Part shown: one piece after another, positions 1-11,267 of the stretch | How positions within the stretch are numbered: position 1 is the stretch's first letter | How the letters are laid out: each line of letters starts with the position of its first letter | Source of the DNA: Dipteris shenzhenensis | Taxonomy: Eukaryota > Polypodiophyta > Polypodiopsida > Gleicheniales | Strand: one strand, 5' to 3' | Length of the DNA: 64,000 bases | NCBI GenBank assembly: GCA_047967505.1 | Contig: CM106539.1 | Notes under the pieces: generated by a model | What the model was told of the DNA's origin: nothing | Seen by the model: the letters and a program-made list of their open reading frames with translations, nothing else | Databases searched by the model: none | Program-made: the position numbers and the translations under genes

Positions 1-2498
1 TGAGAATGTTGCCTTCTTCCCTTAAAACAAGGGGCTGGCACACCATAACTTGCACTTCTACCAAGTGCATTGATTAGTGCCCCACATCGTCTCCGACTCT
101 CTGCCAAGTAGCCAAAGCATGTGACAACGCTATGTGGTTCAGTTCTCCTGATCGCCCAATCGGCTTCATGAATATCTATCTCTCTACAAACCACGTCCTG
201 TGATGGACTCTTAAAATCAATTTGTCTTCTTTTTCCTATCACTCTCCTTGTTGTCACTGTCATGTATTCTGGTCGATGACTATCATTTGCATGGACCGAT
301 GTTGAACATTTTGAACCCCTCTTTCTTCTTATACTCACCGATTCTGTTATTGGCCTATTCATCTCAGGAGATTGTATCCCACCCTCTTCAATCACTATGT
401 GTGATAAATCCACAAGCCTATTTCTGTCCCCTTTACCAGACCCACTACCATCAAGTATTCTTCGCCGGAGAGCATCCAAATTTGGTCCTGTACCCAAGTG
501 TCTTCCATTCATAAAGGCATTGTAGTGGGCACTCTGAAGGACACTCATTGCAAGATCTGCTGCACAAGCATCATACAATGTTATGTGTTTTTCATATCCA
601 TGTGCTGCTCTCATGTTAGAATGTTTTGTCTCTGAAAGGTTCACTGTAGGAACAAATCCAGAGTGCTCTTCTTGCTGCAAGAACATTCCCCCCCACTGGT
701 TGACTCTAACATCCCACCAAGCAAGCCACGTATGCAATGTTGGTAGCTCACCCTCCTTCACATGAATTGGGGACCAATACAAATTCAATGTTTGTTTGCA
801 TTGGTCTGCAGAAGTTGAAGTTGTTGCCTCTCTCCACTTCCGACATAGAAGTTTATGCTCCTCCTGAAATTGCGGCTTAATGCATCGTCTGGTGTGCTCA
901 ACCATGCTCATCTCCCAATGGAAAACACAAGTTCTTTCTCTACCATCCATCACATTTTCCGGTCCCCCATTGTAAACAGTGCGGACAGCCAGCCAATTTG
1001 CTCCTGCTCCATCTGCCATGAATCCACGGAATTCAGGTTTTTTAAAACCATTCTTCTCCATTGTATTGTTCAGTAGCTCCCAGAATCGAACTTGAGCATG
1101 GTTATCCTCCACCTTGAATTCACATATTGCTATAGTTAATAGTTCCCTTATGAATGGGTCATACACATGAGCACCCATTGTTGACCATCCCCTCACTCGA
1201 TGCACATGGTCAAAATGAACCCATTGTGATCCCAAGCTCCCACCAGGCCACATGCGATTCACTAGATCAACTCCTGATCCTGGACCAATGGTTGACATTT
1301 TGAAGATATGTGGTTGTTGTTCATCTTGCAATTGTTCAGGAAATAGGATACTTTGTAGGTATGGATATTTGCATCTCCTCTTTAAATCGAGTATTGAATC
1401 CATTCCACCATCCCCTCCTCTAGCCTCACTTCTTGCGCTCTGCACCACTCTCTGAAGCCTCCTTCTCTGGGTCATTGGTGTAATGGTTTCAAGCACTTCT
1501 TCGAACTTTTGATCATCTAGCGGCTCCACAACAACCCCATCCTTTGCTAGCATCATCTCCATCACAAGGTCTTGTGCCACAGACACCTCGATTTTTTTGC
1601 AAGAGGAATTTCCATTCAACCTTGCACGCATTGAAATGAGATCATCTACTTGCATTTCCTTTGCTCGACTTCTACCTTTTTCAACTGGATGGTCATGGAA
1701 ACCCACATGCACTGCACATCTCGTTGTCTTCACTCGTTCATGGGGAAAGCAATAATATATAATAGCACTGCATAGGTAAACACACTCTGGTATTGCATCA
1801 CAATGCTTGCACACAAGTGACCCCAAGGCTGGATCAATGGGACCAGGTAGAGGAGGTCTCCTAAGCTTTCCTTTCCATTGTGTATCATTTAAAACTCCCA
1901 TTCGTTCAAGGAAAGGACAATCCAAATTACAACATCTCAAATAACCTGAACATCTACTCATTCTCACAACACCATTGAAGCAGTCTTGCGAACATGTGGA
2001 ATATTTTGTCCAAACATGACCATCAGTATTCTGTTCCATTCTAGACATTGGTGAACCCTTAGGCATAGGTGGAAGTTCGAAGACAATATATCCATCATAA
2101 GTTAGAGGAAGCTCAGTAACTTTCTCCACTCGAACTGCAGATTTGAGCGCAACATGAAGAGAACTATTCAAAGGCATCCTCTCTATCAGTGAAACCACAC
2201 TATTTAGTTCATGATTCATAAAGTCACCATGAGAACCTCTTTTATAGGGCATGTGAACTCTTAAGGTTGATTGTTGGCTACCACTAATCTTGAACCCTTT
2301 CTGACCATCCTCTAAGTTTACCACTGGAAGTACAATGGCAAGCTCATCTATTCCGATTTCTTGATGCAGCTCAATGTCCTCGTTCTCAATGTGAAAGTGT
2401 TCCTTAAGCTCCACCAATGAAACCTCCAAGAAAGGAGTGTCAAAACGAATGGTCAATGATTCATGTTCTACAAAGCGAATGAAAACTGAGAAAGGCAT
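1..2498 (-). CDS. Zn-finger / MULE transposase-like / SWIM-family protein, copy 1 (3' end outside window)
   Basis: The minus-strand frame is open from an ATG at 2498 to the window edge (832 codons) with no introns. It is homologous along its length to the three-exon gene at 40395-43698. N-terminal residues may form a small beta-grasp-like domain (weak). A Cys/His cluster (about residues 180-290, ending in a C-x-H-V-G-F-H-D-H pattern) resembles the WRKY/GCM-type zinc fingers of Mutator-like transposases. A MULE-type core follows: the first Asp in HFDHV, the second in FMADGAGANW, then C-x-F-H, and the third acidic residue in NLSETKH (about position 616). The frame reaches GVPAPCF near base 1, so the SWIM zinc finger seen in copy 2 should lie just outside the window. 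By family it would be a nuclear DNA-binding transposase or a domesticated derivative. All three catalytic acidic positions look intact. It is divergent from the ParB-methyltransferase gene starting at 7093. Confidence 0.8.
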   Translation of the reverse strand, partial: MPFSVFIRFVEHESLTIRFDTPFLEVSLVELKEHFHIENEDIELHQEIGIDELAIVLPVVNLEDGQKGFKISGSQQSTLRVHMPYKRGSHGDFMNHELNSVVSLIERMPLNSSLHVALKSAVRVEKVTELPLTYDGYIVFELPPMPKGSPMSRMEQNTDGHVWTKYSTCSQDCFNGVVRMSRCSGYLRCCNLDCPFLERMGVLNDTQWKGKLRRPPLPGPIDPALGSLVCKHCDAIPECVYLCSAIIYYCFPHERVKTTRCAVHVGFHDHPVEKGRSRAKEMQVDDLISMRARLNGNSSCKKIEVSVAQDLVMEMMLAKDGVVVEPLDDQKFEEVLETITPMTQRRRLQRVVQSARSEARGGDGGMDSILDLKRRCKYPYLQSILFPEQLQDEQQPHIFKMSTIGPGSGVDLVNRMWPGGSLGSQWVHFDHVHRVRGWSTMGAHVYDPFIRELLTIAICEFKVEDNHAQVRFWELLNNTMEKNGFKKPEFRGFMADGAGANWLAVRTVYNGGPENVMDGRERTCVFHWEMSMVEHTRRCIKPQFQEEHKLLCRKWREATTSTSADQCKQTLNLYWSPIHVKEGELPTLHTWLAWWDVRVNQWGGMFLQQEEHSGFVPTVNLSETKHSNMRAAHGYEKHITLYDACAADLAMSVLQSAHYNAFMNGRHLGTGPNLDALRRRILDGSGSGKGDRNRLVDLSHIVIEEGGIQSPEMNRPITESVSIRRKRGSKCSTSVHANDSHRPEYMTVTTRRVIGKRRQIDFKSPSQDVVCREIDIHEADWAIRRTEPHSVVTCFGYLAESRRRCGALINALGRSASYGVPAPCFKGRRQHS

Positions 2499-3640
2499 GA
2501 TTCAAATGCTAGAGCCAAGATGTAGCACCAGACGACACCAACCAAAGAACAAGAGAAAAGCTAGCTACACAAAGGGTCCGGAAGCAGGGAGGCAAAAGAA
2601 GAAATGGCATAGATGTGTTGGAGACCGAAGAGAATGGAGCAAAGAGAAGTGTTGAAAGAGCCACTGAGAGGGATTATGGGAGAGAAGAGAAGAAGCAAGT
2701 TCGTCTCTGTAAGTGTCAAATGCAAATGGATGTCACTATTAGCATCCAAGGTGGTCGTTTAACTGCAAGTCTTTATTTGAACAAGATGCCTTCATGCATA
2801 TAGTAACTTGAATGACGCCTCCATGCATTTCATTTAGTAAGGGTGTACATTTAATATAAATGAATAAAAAGAGAAGTAACTTTCAAATTTATATAATTGA
2901 AAGACTAAAATATCAAGAAAAAAATTTAAGATTTATAATTACTATATTTTACTAGTAGTAGTTAGAATGAGTAGTATCTTCAAATCCATATCTAAAATGA
3001 AAACTATCAAAACGTGTTAGTTTACTTCACATTTGCATGAACGAGCAATATTACTATTTCCATCATGAGTCATTACAAGGTGTTCTCCTCACTATTACAA
3101 GGGTTATGCGGTTTCTGGCGTTACCCATACCCACGTCTTCTCCTACCGTCTAATAATGACCAGGCCTGCAAAATCTGATAAAATTGTTTCTCTAAAGGCT
3201 AGGCCTGCCATTGACTGAGCGTTGGGCGGGATGACAGGTCCATTGGAATTCGAGTGGAGTAAATGTTGATGAAGTTGATGGAAAACATTGGCTCATAAAA
3301 GAAGAGGAAGATCTCAAGAAGCACGCTCCAGCATCCACATTCTAGAGTCTAGTTGGTAGCTCCACTCCACTCAATTGATAATGGAAACATAAACCCATAA
3401 GGCCACTCCACTCAATTGCTTTTTCAATTGCTCCTTTTCGAGGAGAGCCATTCCTTGTTTGAAACGGCGCGAAAAGGAGTCGACGATTCTTTCACAGAGG
3501 CTAAACTTTCTATCCAACGATCATTTTTCGGGGCATCACATTCTTCGGCGAAGTTGGACCTCAAGATGCCCATCCGTGATCATACGTGATATTTCGAAGC
3601 GATAGTTAGGAAACCGATGCGAATCCTTCAATATTCTTTC
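2499..3640. other. Intergenic, AT-rich in its first half; no gene seen
   Basis: This is the 5' flank of the minus-strand gene. Bases 2840-3010 are strongly AT-rich. Only short ORFs without coding character are present. No tRNA, LTR or clear repeat was recognised. Confidence 0.5.
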
Positions 3641-5460
3641 GAAGTGATATGCGAATCTCGCACTTTCCTCGTCCAGCATGCTATGCTTTGAATGGACGGG
3701 GCACGATTGAAGAAGGAAGCAGACGCGAGGCTTCCTTCTTCAATAGCCGCTCAGCCACTCCACTTCCGCCAACCAATGGCTCGTCCACTTCCGCCAACCA
3801 ATGGCTCGTCCACTTCACCTTCTTCAATAGCCGCTCAGCCACTCCACTTCCGCCAACCAATGGCTCGTCCACTTCCGCCAACCAATGGCGCCCGAACCTT
3901 CACTTCCGTCGTTATCTTCTTCGTCTTCATCTGTGTGTGTGATAATTTCTACTTCCTCAACTCCCCTTCCTTAAACCCCTCGTCTCTGCTCCCCCTCATC
4001 CGTTCCCTCCTCCAAGCTTACCTCCCCCAGCTCGCCTTCCTTGCCCTCCTCCCTCCTTCGCCTCGTTCTGATTGTTCGTGCTCTTTCTTGGAACTCCAGT
4101 AAAGCCAGTTCCACTGTAAAACTCCGTTTGCTGGAAGACTCAGAAAGCTGCGTAGGAATCGCACAGTGGCGCACTGCTCAAAGGAAGGTTCACTACATCA
4201 TGGTGAAATATTGGAGTTCGTTGACACACTGGTAGCTACCACTGGGCATCGGATTCTTAGAGCAACTCTTTTGAGGAGCCTGGACACTTGACTCGACTGT
4301 AAGAGGGTTGCGGCAAAACGTATGGTCTATCTCGCTTCCTTTTCCCAAAACAAACCTTCTCTACCACTTGGGATACTATTCACGACTCGGCTGTTTTTCA
4401 ACTTGATTGTGATTTTTTGATTCAAGGAATAGGGGGAAAGAGTTTCCTCTTTTTCTGCACGAAGCCTTCTACTTAGATCCTGTTGCCATACCTTTTACAA
4501 GCTCTATCTATCTCCCTCCGTTCTTTTGATTGTTTGCTTGAATTTACTACGTGTTGTATGATTGTCTATACATACTTTTTTGCAGGGAGCTACGCTTGGA
4601 GGCTCTGATGTGAGATTTCGGTTCTCGACTTTGTTGAGAAGTCATCTACTACCAACTACTTTATAGCTTGGATGAATGCCTTGATTAGGCACAGTGATGC
4701 TGAAAAATCTTATCGTTGGCACTACCAACAAGCTCACATCTGGTCTACCACTTCGCTCTGCTGTCTTTGACGCTCTGACGGGAGAGGCTCCTCCTTCGCC
4801 TCTCCCATGCCCAGGGATTGCCCTCCCTCTCCGATATCCATCGCTCTGCTTCCAGTCTTCCTCGGCGTCACCATCGCTACCACCCTCCTTTCATCCAGCA
4901 CTATCAAGGTACGTGAATTTTGGAGTGTTTACAAAATTAAGTGTCGCTTCTGTTGCGTTCATGGCTTACGTTGTACAAGTCTGTGCTGTTGTAGAGATAT
5001 TCCCCCGGCTATTGCAGATGTTCCCCAGAATTCCCGAAAGGAGGCAGTCATCGCAGACAAATCCCAAAGGAAGGTTCTTGAAACTGGAGAGGGATCGCAG
5101 AGTGTGAAAAACCAAGGTCCTTCTTCCTAAGTGGATCTCTGAATTTGATCGTGCCACTTTGAAATCGGACGGTGTCTTTCGTAGTAGTCCTCGAGGTCGG
5201 TTTACTTTTGGTCATGCCCAAATCTGCAAGTAGAGACGCAATGCTTCTCAAAAACTCGAAGATCAACAAGAGTGCCCCAAGTACCTTCCCTTTCATGCGC
5301 TCATGTTTTGGCGAATTTTATTACATGTGTGTTTTGTTGTTGGGCAGCTCGGAAAGAAATACAGAAGAAGAATTGTGTGTTGACGATGCATTGCTGGGAT
5401 AGAACTGGACATGAATCCTCCCCTTGTAGACGACGATAGTCGCTCAGAGTTCACGAATGA
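3641..5460 (+). other. GC-richer, exon-like block (possible captured host sequence)
   Basis: Base composition shifts to C-rich, exon-like sequence unlike the AT-rich flanks. Short coding-like stretches occur, for example around 4800-4910 (a hydrophobic ALLPVFLGVTIATTLL segment) ending at a good donor (AAG|GTACGTG near 4910) and followed by an acceptor near 5008 (ctattgcag). That looks like retained host exon-intron structure, but no open frame spans the block. I could not name the source gene. The analogous position in unit 2 (45.8-47.5 kb) holds recognisable host exons, which is why capture is suspected here. Confidence 0.35.
3734..3901. repeat. Tandem duplication, 2 x 84 bp
   Basis: A block beginning CCTTCTTCAATAGCCGC at 3734 recurs at 3818 (period 84). 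Within each unit the phrase CCACTTCCGCCAACCAATGG is itself repeated. 84 is a multiple of three, so frames through the duplication stay open, which creates spurious ORFs on both strands. Confidence 0.8.
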
Positions 5461-5488
5461 TCATAGTACCTTCCTGCCCTCTCTTGGC

Positions 5489-5542
5489 TGTGGTGGCAGT
5501 TGGACTGCTTTTGCTGCCCCAGGCAGTCCAACTGCCACCACA
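5489..5542. repeat. Perfect inverted repeat, 20-bp arms
   Basis: The left arm at 5489-5508 and right arm at 5523-5542 are exact reverse complements around a 14-base loop. The arm sequence includes GGCAGTTGGACTGC. It lies just upstream of the three GTTAAC-centred palindromes and shares GGCAG/CTGCC words with them. Confidence 0.9.
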
Positions 5543-5580
5543 TCATTTGAATTGTGGGAAGTGTGGGAAGGCATACACAC

Positions 5581-5646
5581 CATAGCCTAGGGCAGCAAAA
5601 GAGGCAGCGTGTTAACGCGCTGCCTCTTTTGCTGCCTTAGGCTATG
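5581..5646. repeat. GTTAAC-centred palindrome 1 (66 bp)
   Basis: Two 33-base half-sites meet at GTT|AAC (5613/5614); 31 of 33 positions are self-complementary. The core is GGCAGCGTGTTAACGCGC. The outer arms contain GGCAGCAAAAGAGG and its complement. Confidence 0.9.
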
Positions 5647-6194
5647 GGATGTACGCCTTTCTGTATAGTCTAATTAGTCTGCATTTTGGCGTCGGATTTT
5701 ATCTCCTCGGGCTCTTCACGACTTTTTCTTGCTCCATTTTGTTTCGTTACTCCATTTTGCTTGCATTGCTCGGTGGTTGTTGCTTAGGACTCGATGGTGT
5801 TCACAGGTTTTTTGTTGACTTGGTTGTGTAGCAGCCCGAGGTATCATTTCATTTTATAGGACTTGCCGTCAAAAATTTGTGCCCATATTCTACAAACCAT
5901 ATATACGAGGCATGTATGTGGTTGCTAGAGTTACCCAGAGTCATGCAAGGGAGGGGAACTTGGACTGTGAAGGGCAGTAAAAGAGGCAGGTTGCCCCAGG
6001 CAGTCCAAGACCCTCTCCCATGTGAGGCATTCAAGTGATATTCAACTCTTGAACGGATGAAAGAAGTTCACAAAACAAATGAGCGAGTGCAAGTCCAATG
6101 TTCAAGTGTAGAGATAAGAGGAAAACTTTTAGAAAACCTTGTAGACCATCGGCATCTAGGTAGCATTTCGAAGACAGTCCTATTTATGCTCTAG

Positions 6195-6260
6195 AATTGC
6201 ATGAGAGACCAAAAGAGACAGCGCGTTAACGCGTTGCCTATTTTGGTCCCTCGGGCAGTC
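6195..6260. repeat. GTTAAC-centred palindrome 2 (66 bp, imperfect)
   Basis: It is centred at 6227/6228 with core GACAGCGCGTTAACGCGTTG. About 25 of 33 arm positions are complementary. The arms use ACCAAAA/TTTTGGT instead of the GGCAGCAAAA of palindrome 1. Confidence 0.85.
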
Positions 6261-6460
6261 CAATAGTCCCCTCCTTGCATAGCGATCAAAAGACCATGTG
6301 ACCTGATACCTCCAAGAGTCCAATAGCATTCCAAAGACCATAAGACCTGTATACCAAAGCATACTTGGAGACAAAAGATGAAATAGTCGAAGCAACCTCT
6401 TGTGAGTATTGATACATGGAGGATTGAGTAGAAAAGCCTTGCTGAAAAGCGTTCATCAGA

Positions 6461-6526
6461 GACAGCTTGAGATGCCAAAAAGGACAGCACGTTAACGCGC
6501 TGTCCTTTTTCGCTTCTCAAGGTGTC
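6461..6526. repeat. GTTAAC-centred palindrome 3 (66 bp)
   Basis: It is centred at 6493/6494 with core GGACAGCACGTTAACGCGC. About 28 of 33 arm positions are complementary. It ends about 560 bp before the ParB-methyltransferase start codon. Confidence 0.88.
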
Positions 6527-7092
6527 TTTTCATGAGGGTAAGGGGTAGGCATAGAAGTGCATATTTGCCACTGCAATTCCATATATCTAAGTGTATAGAT
6601 ACCACTGCAAGTTGATATACTATGTGCATTGGAGATGAAACTTTTTCTTTTAGGACACAAGTGGGTGAATGTTCCCTAAACTGGAAATCAATTGCATTGG
6701 TAGATACATGTATTTTTGTCTAGATATGTAAAATGATATTTATTCATAAGTGCGAGTTTACACACCTTTGCATTCATATATGTCAGCAGTTTGAGATATT
6801 TGTCTGAAGCTTTTTCCTTATGAGGTGTACACACTTCATTATCTGTTTGGGGCTTTGCCCTCGTGATATGTATTGCATATGTTTTCATAAACAAACCCTT
6901 TATCATATATATATGTGAAAAAGCTCTTATGTTTTTTTGAGCATATGGAAAGATTTGAGAAGACCTTTGAACCTGCCGTAGGTTATACTCTATCTGTTGT
7001 TACATGTTGTTTCTTGTTTTTAGTTTTGGTTTTTATTGAAAAGGTTTTGAGAACTATGATTGGAAAAATGCCTTGTTTTTTGTCTTTTCAGG

Positions 7093-10000
7093 ATGACAGG
7101 AAAAAAAGGCAGAAAAGTTCAAGTGGCACATTCTACAAAGGTGACAAGAGGAACAAAAGTAGATCACAATGTTGAATCATCAGTAGGTGGAACCGAAGAG
7201 CAAGAAAGTGTGGTGGGTCTAGAGGTTGAAGTATCATCAACTCAAAGAGATGAAGGTCCAAGAGTGGAGGAGGATGAGTTGGATGATAGTGAAGTTCAGG
7301 TGGAAGGAGGAGGTGATGTGATTGGCAAATGTAGGATGCTTGATTCAAACCAGTGTCCTCGCATTCCCTTGTGTAGGTTGATACCTTATGCAAGAGTGAG
7401 AGGACTTCGTGATGATGTATCTTCACTCAAAAGTACATTTCAAGTGGAGGGCTATCTCCCGGAGAAAGGGTCTTTCATTGTATCTGTCTGCAAGAGTGAT
7501 GGAGGGGAGATAGTTGTGACAGATGATATGAGGAAGAGTTGGTCTCCCACCTGGAGAGAGGTGGATGAGGAGTTTGAGAAAGATGTGATGTCTAACACTG
7601 ACTTTCATTTTATGTCGCAAAAGATGTTATTTGTTTGGGAGGGCAATCATAGGACCACTGCATGGATGAGTGTTATCAAGGAAATCTTTCCTACAAACAA
7701 GAAAAGACATGTACGAGTGGTATGCACAATAATTGACCCAAGGAAAATTAGTGAGATTGCTCTCTTGGCAGGGCTACAACGAATGAATTCGTAAGTACAT
7801 GGACTCTTTGAATCTTCTCCACATTTGTGTTTTATGCTACTTTGCATTTATTGATTGGGTTGTGTACTTTATTGTTTGTTTTCTAGCATGAATGAACATG
7901 CCATTATCAAACCCAGTCTAAGGGACATACTCATAAATGCACACAACATTTGTGAGTGTGACTCTATGGTGTTTATGAAAACATTGTCTTTGAGTGAGAT
8001 CAAATCAATAGAGAATTGGAGGGCTCAAGAGAGTAAAGGGAAGAAGCCATGGTTTCCATTGACAAGAGGTTATCTGGCAAGGCTTGTCTTCCAGGTAGAA
8101 TGTTGCATTTGTATTGATGCTTACTTCTTTATCACTCCTTTGCTTTCTCTAATTGGAACTTATGTATGTAGGTTGAGTACAATACAGAGCTTAAAAAAGC
8201 AATGGACAAAATATCTACAAAGCTACCTTTAGATCAAAGGGGAGAGGCAGAAGGAAAGCAGCGTACCATAATTCAAAAGAGAATTGCTGATAGGATGGGA
8301 AAGGTGTGAATTGAATTTTCTATACTTTGTTGCATTTATTTTGAAGTTAAGTGACTGACATGTCATCTTTGTGTATAGATCCTGGTCTTGGAGAGGCTTG
8401 GTTGGAAAAGTTGTTTGCCTTGCGCTTTGATGGTGCGGACTCTTGCGTGACATTGGAGAAGCTCCAACTCATTGCAAAGTCTGATTTGAGATTAGAAAAA
8501 AAAATATTTTCCTTTCTTTGTTAGAAGCCACTAAACCTATGCGAGACATGTACTTCATGCCTGTGGGTGACCTTGAGTACAGAGGGTGTGTTTCTTCTAC
8601 CAATACAAATCATCTTTCATGGTGTTTGTTTGTTTCTTGCCAATAACATGACTCTTATTTTTTTATTATAAAATTGCGTCAACTTTTACTGTTTAGGTGG
8701 ATTAGTAGAGAGATATTTTTGGAGAAGGTGGAGAGACAGTCATTGAAAGTGGTTGAAGATTTGAGGGTAATCACAACAATGGGCATGCCTTTGGATACCC
8801 CTAAGGATTACACATTGCAGCAATACATGGAGGATATAAAACTGGAGGGGAGAAAACATATGTTTGTGGTGCTAAGATCAAAGGAAACAAAGATGGAGAG
8901 CAAGGGTGGAAAAAAAGGAGATGGACTATCTGAGTTGGACATGGCTGCCCATAGGGTGGTTTATAGGTATGTTGTCAATTCATTCGAAGGTTCATTTTTC
9001 ATTTGTCTATTTTTGTGCTATTGATTCATGTACTTACACAATCATTGATGGTTGTTCCACTTGATTTTTTGACCTTTTGATGGTTTGGGACATCCAATTT
9101 TTTTGTGTTTCTTGGTTGATAGATATCTCTCCCACTTGGCAATAGAGAAAAGGATCTCTGACATTCCAAATTTGTGCAAGAGTTGGGTGGAGATTGGTCA
9201 TGCTGCATGCATGTATCCACCTGGCATGCACCGTCTCTCTCAATGGGAATTAGCACATTGTCCCTGGTGGATAGATTTTCCTAAAGGACAAGTACTGGTG
9301 CGAGAAAGAGACTTGTACAATACTTATGCTTCACAAAAAGCCAATGAAGCAAGTAAGGACAAAGTGGAGGGAAGCTCAAGGAGAGATAAGAAAGAGAAAG
9401 AGAAACAAGAACATCCTACAGAAAAAGGTAAGGAAGATACAATATGATTGTTTGTTGATGTTGTCTTCAATTTGTTTTGACATTGCATTAATAAGTTTAT
9501 GATTGTTCTCTTTCTAGATGAGGGACCATCTAGTCCTATGCGGCATGAAATGGATCACATAGAGAGTGCAGGTAAGGGTGTTGTTGTGTTCTGCATATGT
9601 AGTTGTTCCTTTAACACTAGTTTTACTTGTAATTAATTTGCTTTTGCATATAGATGGAGAATCAATCTCGGGACTTGTGAAGCAATACGTGTTCCATCGA
9701 TCACAGTCACCTGACATTTCCTTGGCCCGTGGCATCACACCTTTGTTTGCTTGTACAGTTGGAGATTACATTGCAATGGGCAAAGACTTTGCTGACTCTA
9801 AAAGAAATGATAAGTATGCTATTTTGCATGAGTTTTTTATTACAGTGGCTAGTCGAGATCAGGACTACAAGAGGATGGGTAAGAAGGTGAAGTGGGCTTC
9901 AGATTTTATATTGCTCGATTTTCCATCTGGCTATCCACTTGATGAGAGAGGATCCACTCCTACTTGGAATGTCTTGCTCGAGGACCATGTGCGGCATGGG

Positions 10001-10929
10001 CTTGCAGTTGCATCAGCTTCTTTGTCTGATAGTGGTTGGTTGGCATGCATATGTCCTTTGGCAGGTAAGGCACAATACCACAATTGACATTTCACATTTC
10101 ACATTTTTTGTTTCCATTCTACTAGTTTTAAATAAAATTAATTGCTTGTAGGACAATGTATTGGTTGGATGGAACGGTTTGCATATGTCCAGGGCTTGGA
10201 GGTTGTCAGACGTGTGATCATTCATGACAAGTTTCCATATGGATTTTGTAGAGAACATGATAAAAGTGTTCAGGTAAGCTACCATTCCATGCATTCTATG
10301 TTTGCATTCCATGATAAAAGTGTCTTTGACAAATGTCTCCTCGTTGGTCCTATGCATGCTATCTTTGGAAGGATAAGTCCTATGCATGCTATCTTTGCCA
10401 TCTTTCATGCTATAATGCTTGCTAGTTGAAGTCAATATACTATACATGTTTTTCTCCATGTGGTTTCCAGATGCAATCTTCAGTATTAGCTCTAATACGT
10501 AGAGCAAAGAAGAATCCAATAGTTTTTTGGGAGGAGAGCTTTCCACTTTTCCAACAGCTTTTGATTGATCCACGTGAAGATGTCTGGACTCATTACATAC
10601 CTCCCTCTGCAAGGACAATCGTGCCGATGTCTTCTCAGCTAGCACGAGGTGGACTAGAGAGGAGTAGTTTTTTTGTAGGTTGCATTATGTCTCTTCTCTG
10701 TGTTCCTGGAGGGCTGGTTCTAGAGATGGGTTGTGGTACAGCCCCTCTTATGCGTGCTTGTCAGGCCATTGGCAGGCCTTGTTTTTCATTTGATTCAGAC
10801 AACAGTATTATGGCTAGCATTGTTGAGCCACTTGTGGCAGATCATTCTGGAAAACGGATCAGGTCAGAGCATGATGGAGAGGGGGAAGAAGAGAGAGTGG
10901 AACCTGTCACAAACCCCTTTGATGAGTAG
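7093..10929 (+). CDS. ParB-like / amino-methyltransferase-like fusion, copy A (about 955 codons, possibly damaged)
   Basis: I model ten exons: 7093-7790, 7887-8094, 8172-8303, 8379-8585, 8697-8966, 9123-9427, 9518-9571, 9654-10064, 10152-10273 and 10471-10929. They have GT-AG junctions and consistent phases except at exon 4. After a low-complexity charged leader, residues of about 90-200 carry IPLCRLIPYARVRGLRDDV and FVWEGNHRTTAW, the layout of a ParB/sulfiredoxin-like domain with its G-x-x-R-x-x-A motif. The C-terminus has LLDFPSGY at the place of motif IV (DPPY) and then VLEMGCGTAP followed by GRPCFSFDSD, the SAM-binding motif I, in beta-class amino-MTase order. Exon 4 lacks a clean acceptor and has a 9-A run (8496-8504) where one more base would restore the frame. 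The start at 7093 sits right after a TTTTCAG, so a tiny 5' exon, as in copy B, may precede it. Catalytic activity is uncertain because motif IV is atypical. Confidence 0.72.
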
Positions 10930-11267
10930 TATGCTACTGGCCCTGAGTTTTTTTGTTATATATTTTGAATGCTAAAATTGAGGACTTTGAAAGTGTTATC
11001 TAGCATCTTTATAATATGGTAGATAGTGAACATTTACGGGTGCCTTTGAATCAAGAAAGTACAAATTTTGATGCTTTGGATAGTGTTTGTAAGGCCTTGA
11101 TCTAGCAATTGATTTTTTTTGCTTTTTGTTGGTAGCGAATTGTCTTTTGTATAACACATAAGGATGGGAAGACTTTCTTCTTGTTGGAAATTATTTTCAT
11201 TGTTCCACTTTGACTTACTTTCCTTTGAAATGTATGTTTTGTTGTAGTTTGTTGCCATGCTATGCAG

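Noticed and set aside
248-1455. Several plus-strand ORFs
   Set aside because: They are antisense shadows of the open minus-strand transposase-like gene.
3649-4102. 136-codon ORF with repeated RPLPPTNGSSTS-like motif
   Set aside because: Explained by the 84-bp tandem duplication; no flanking coding signals or family match.
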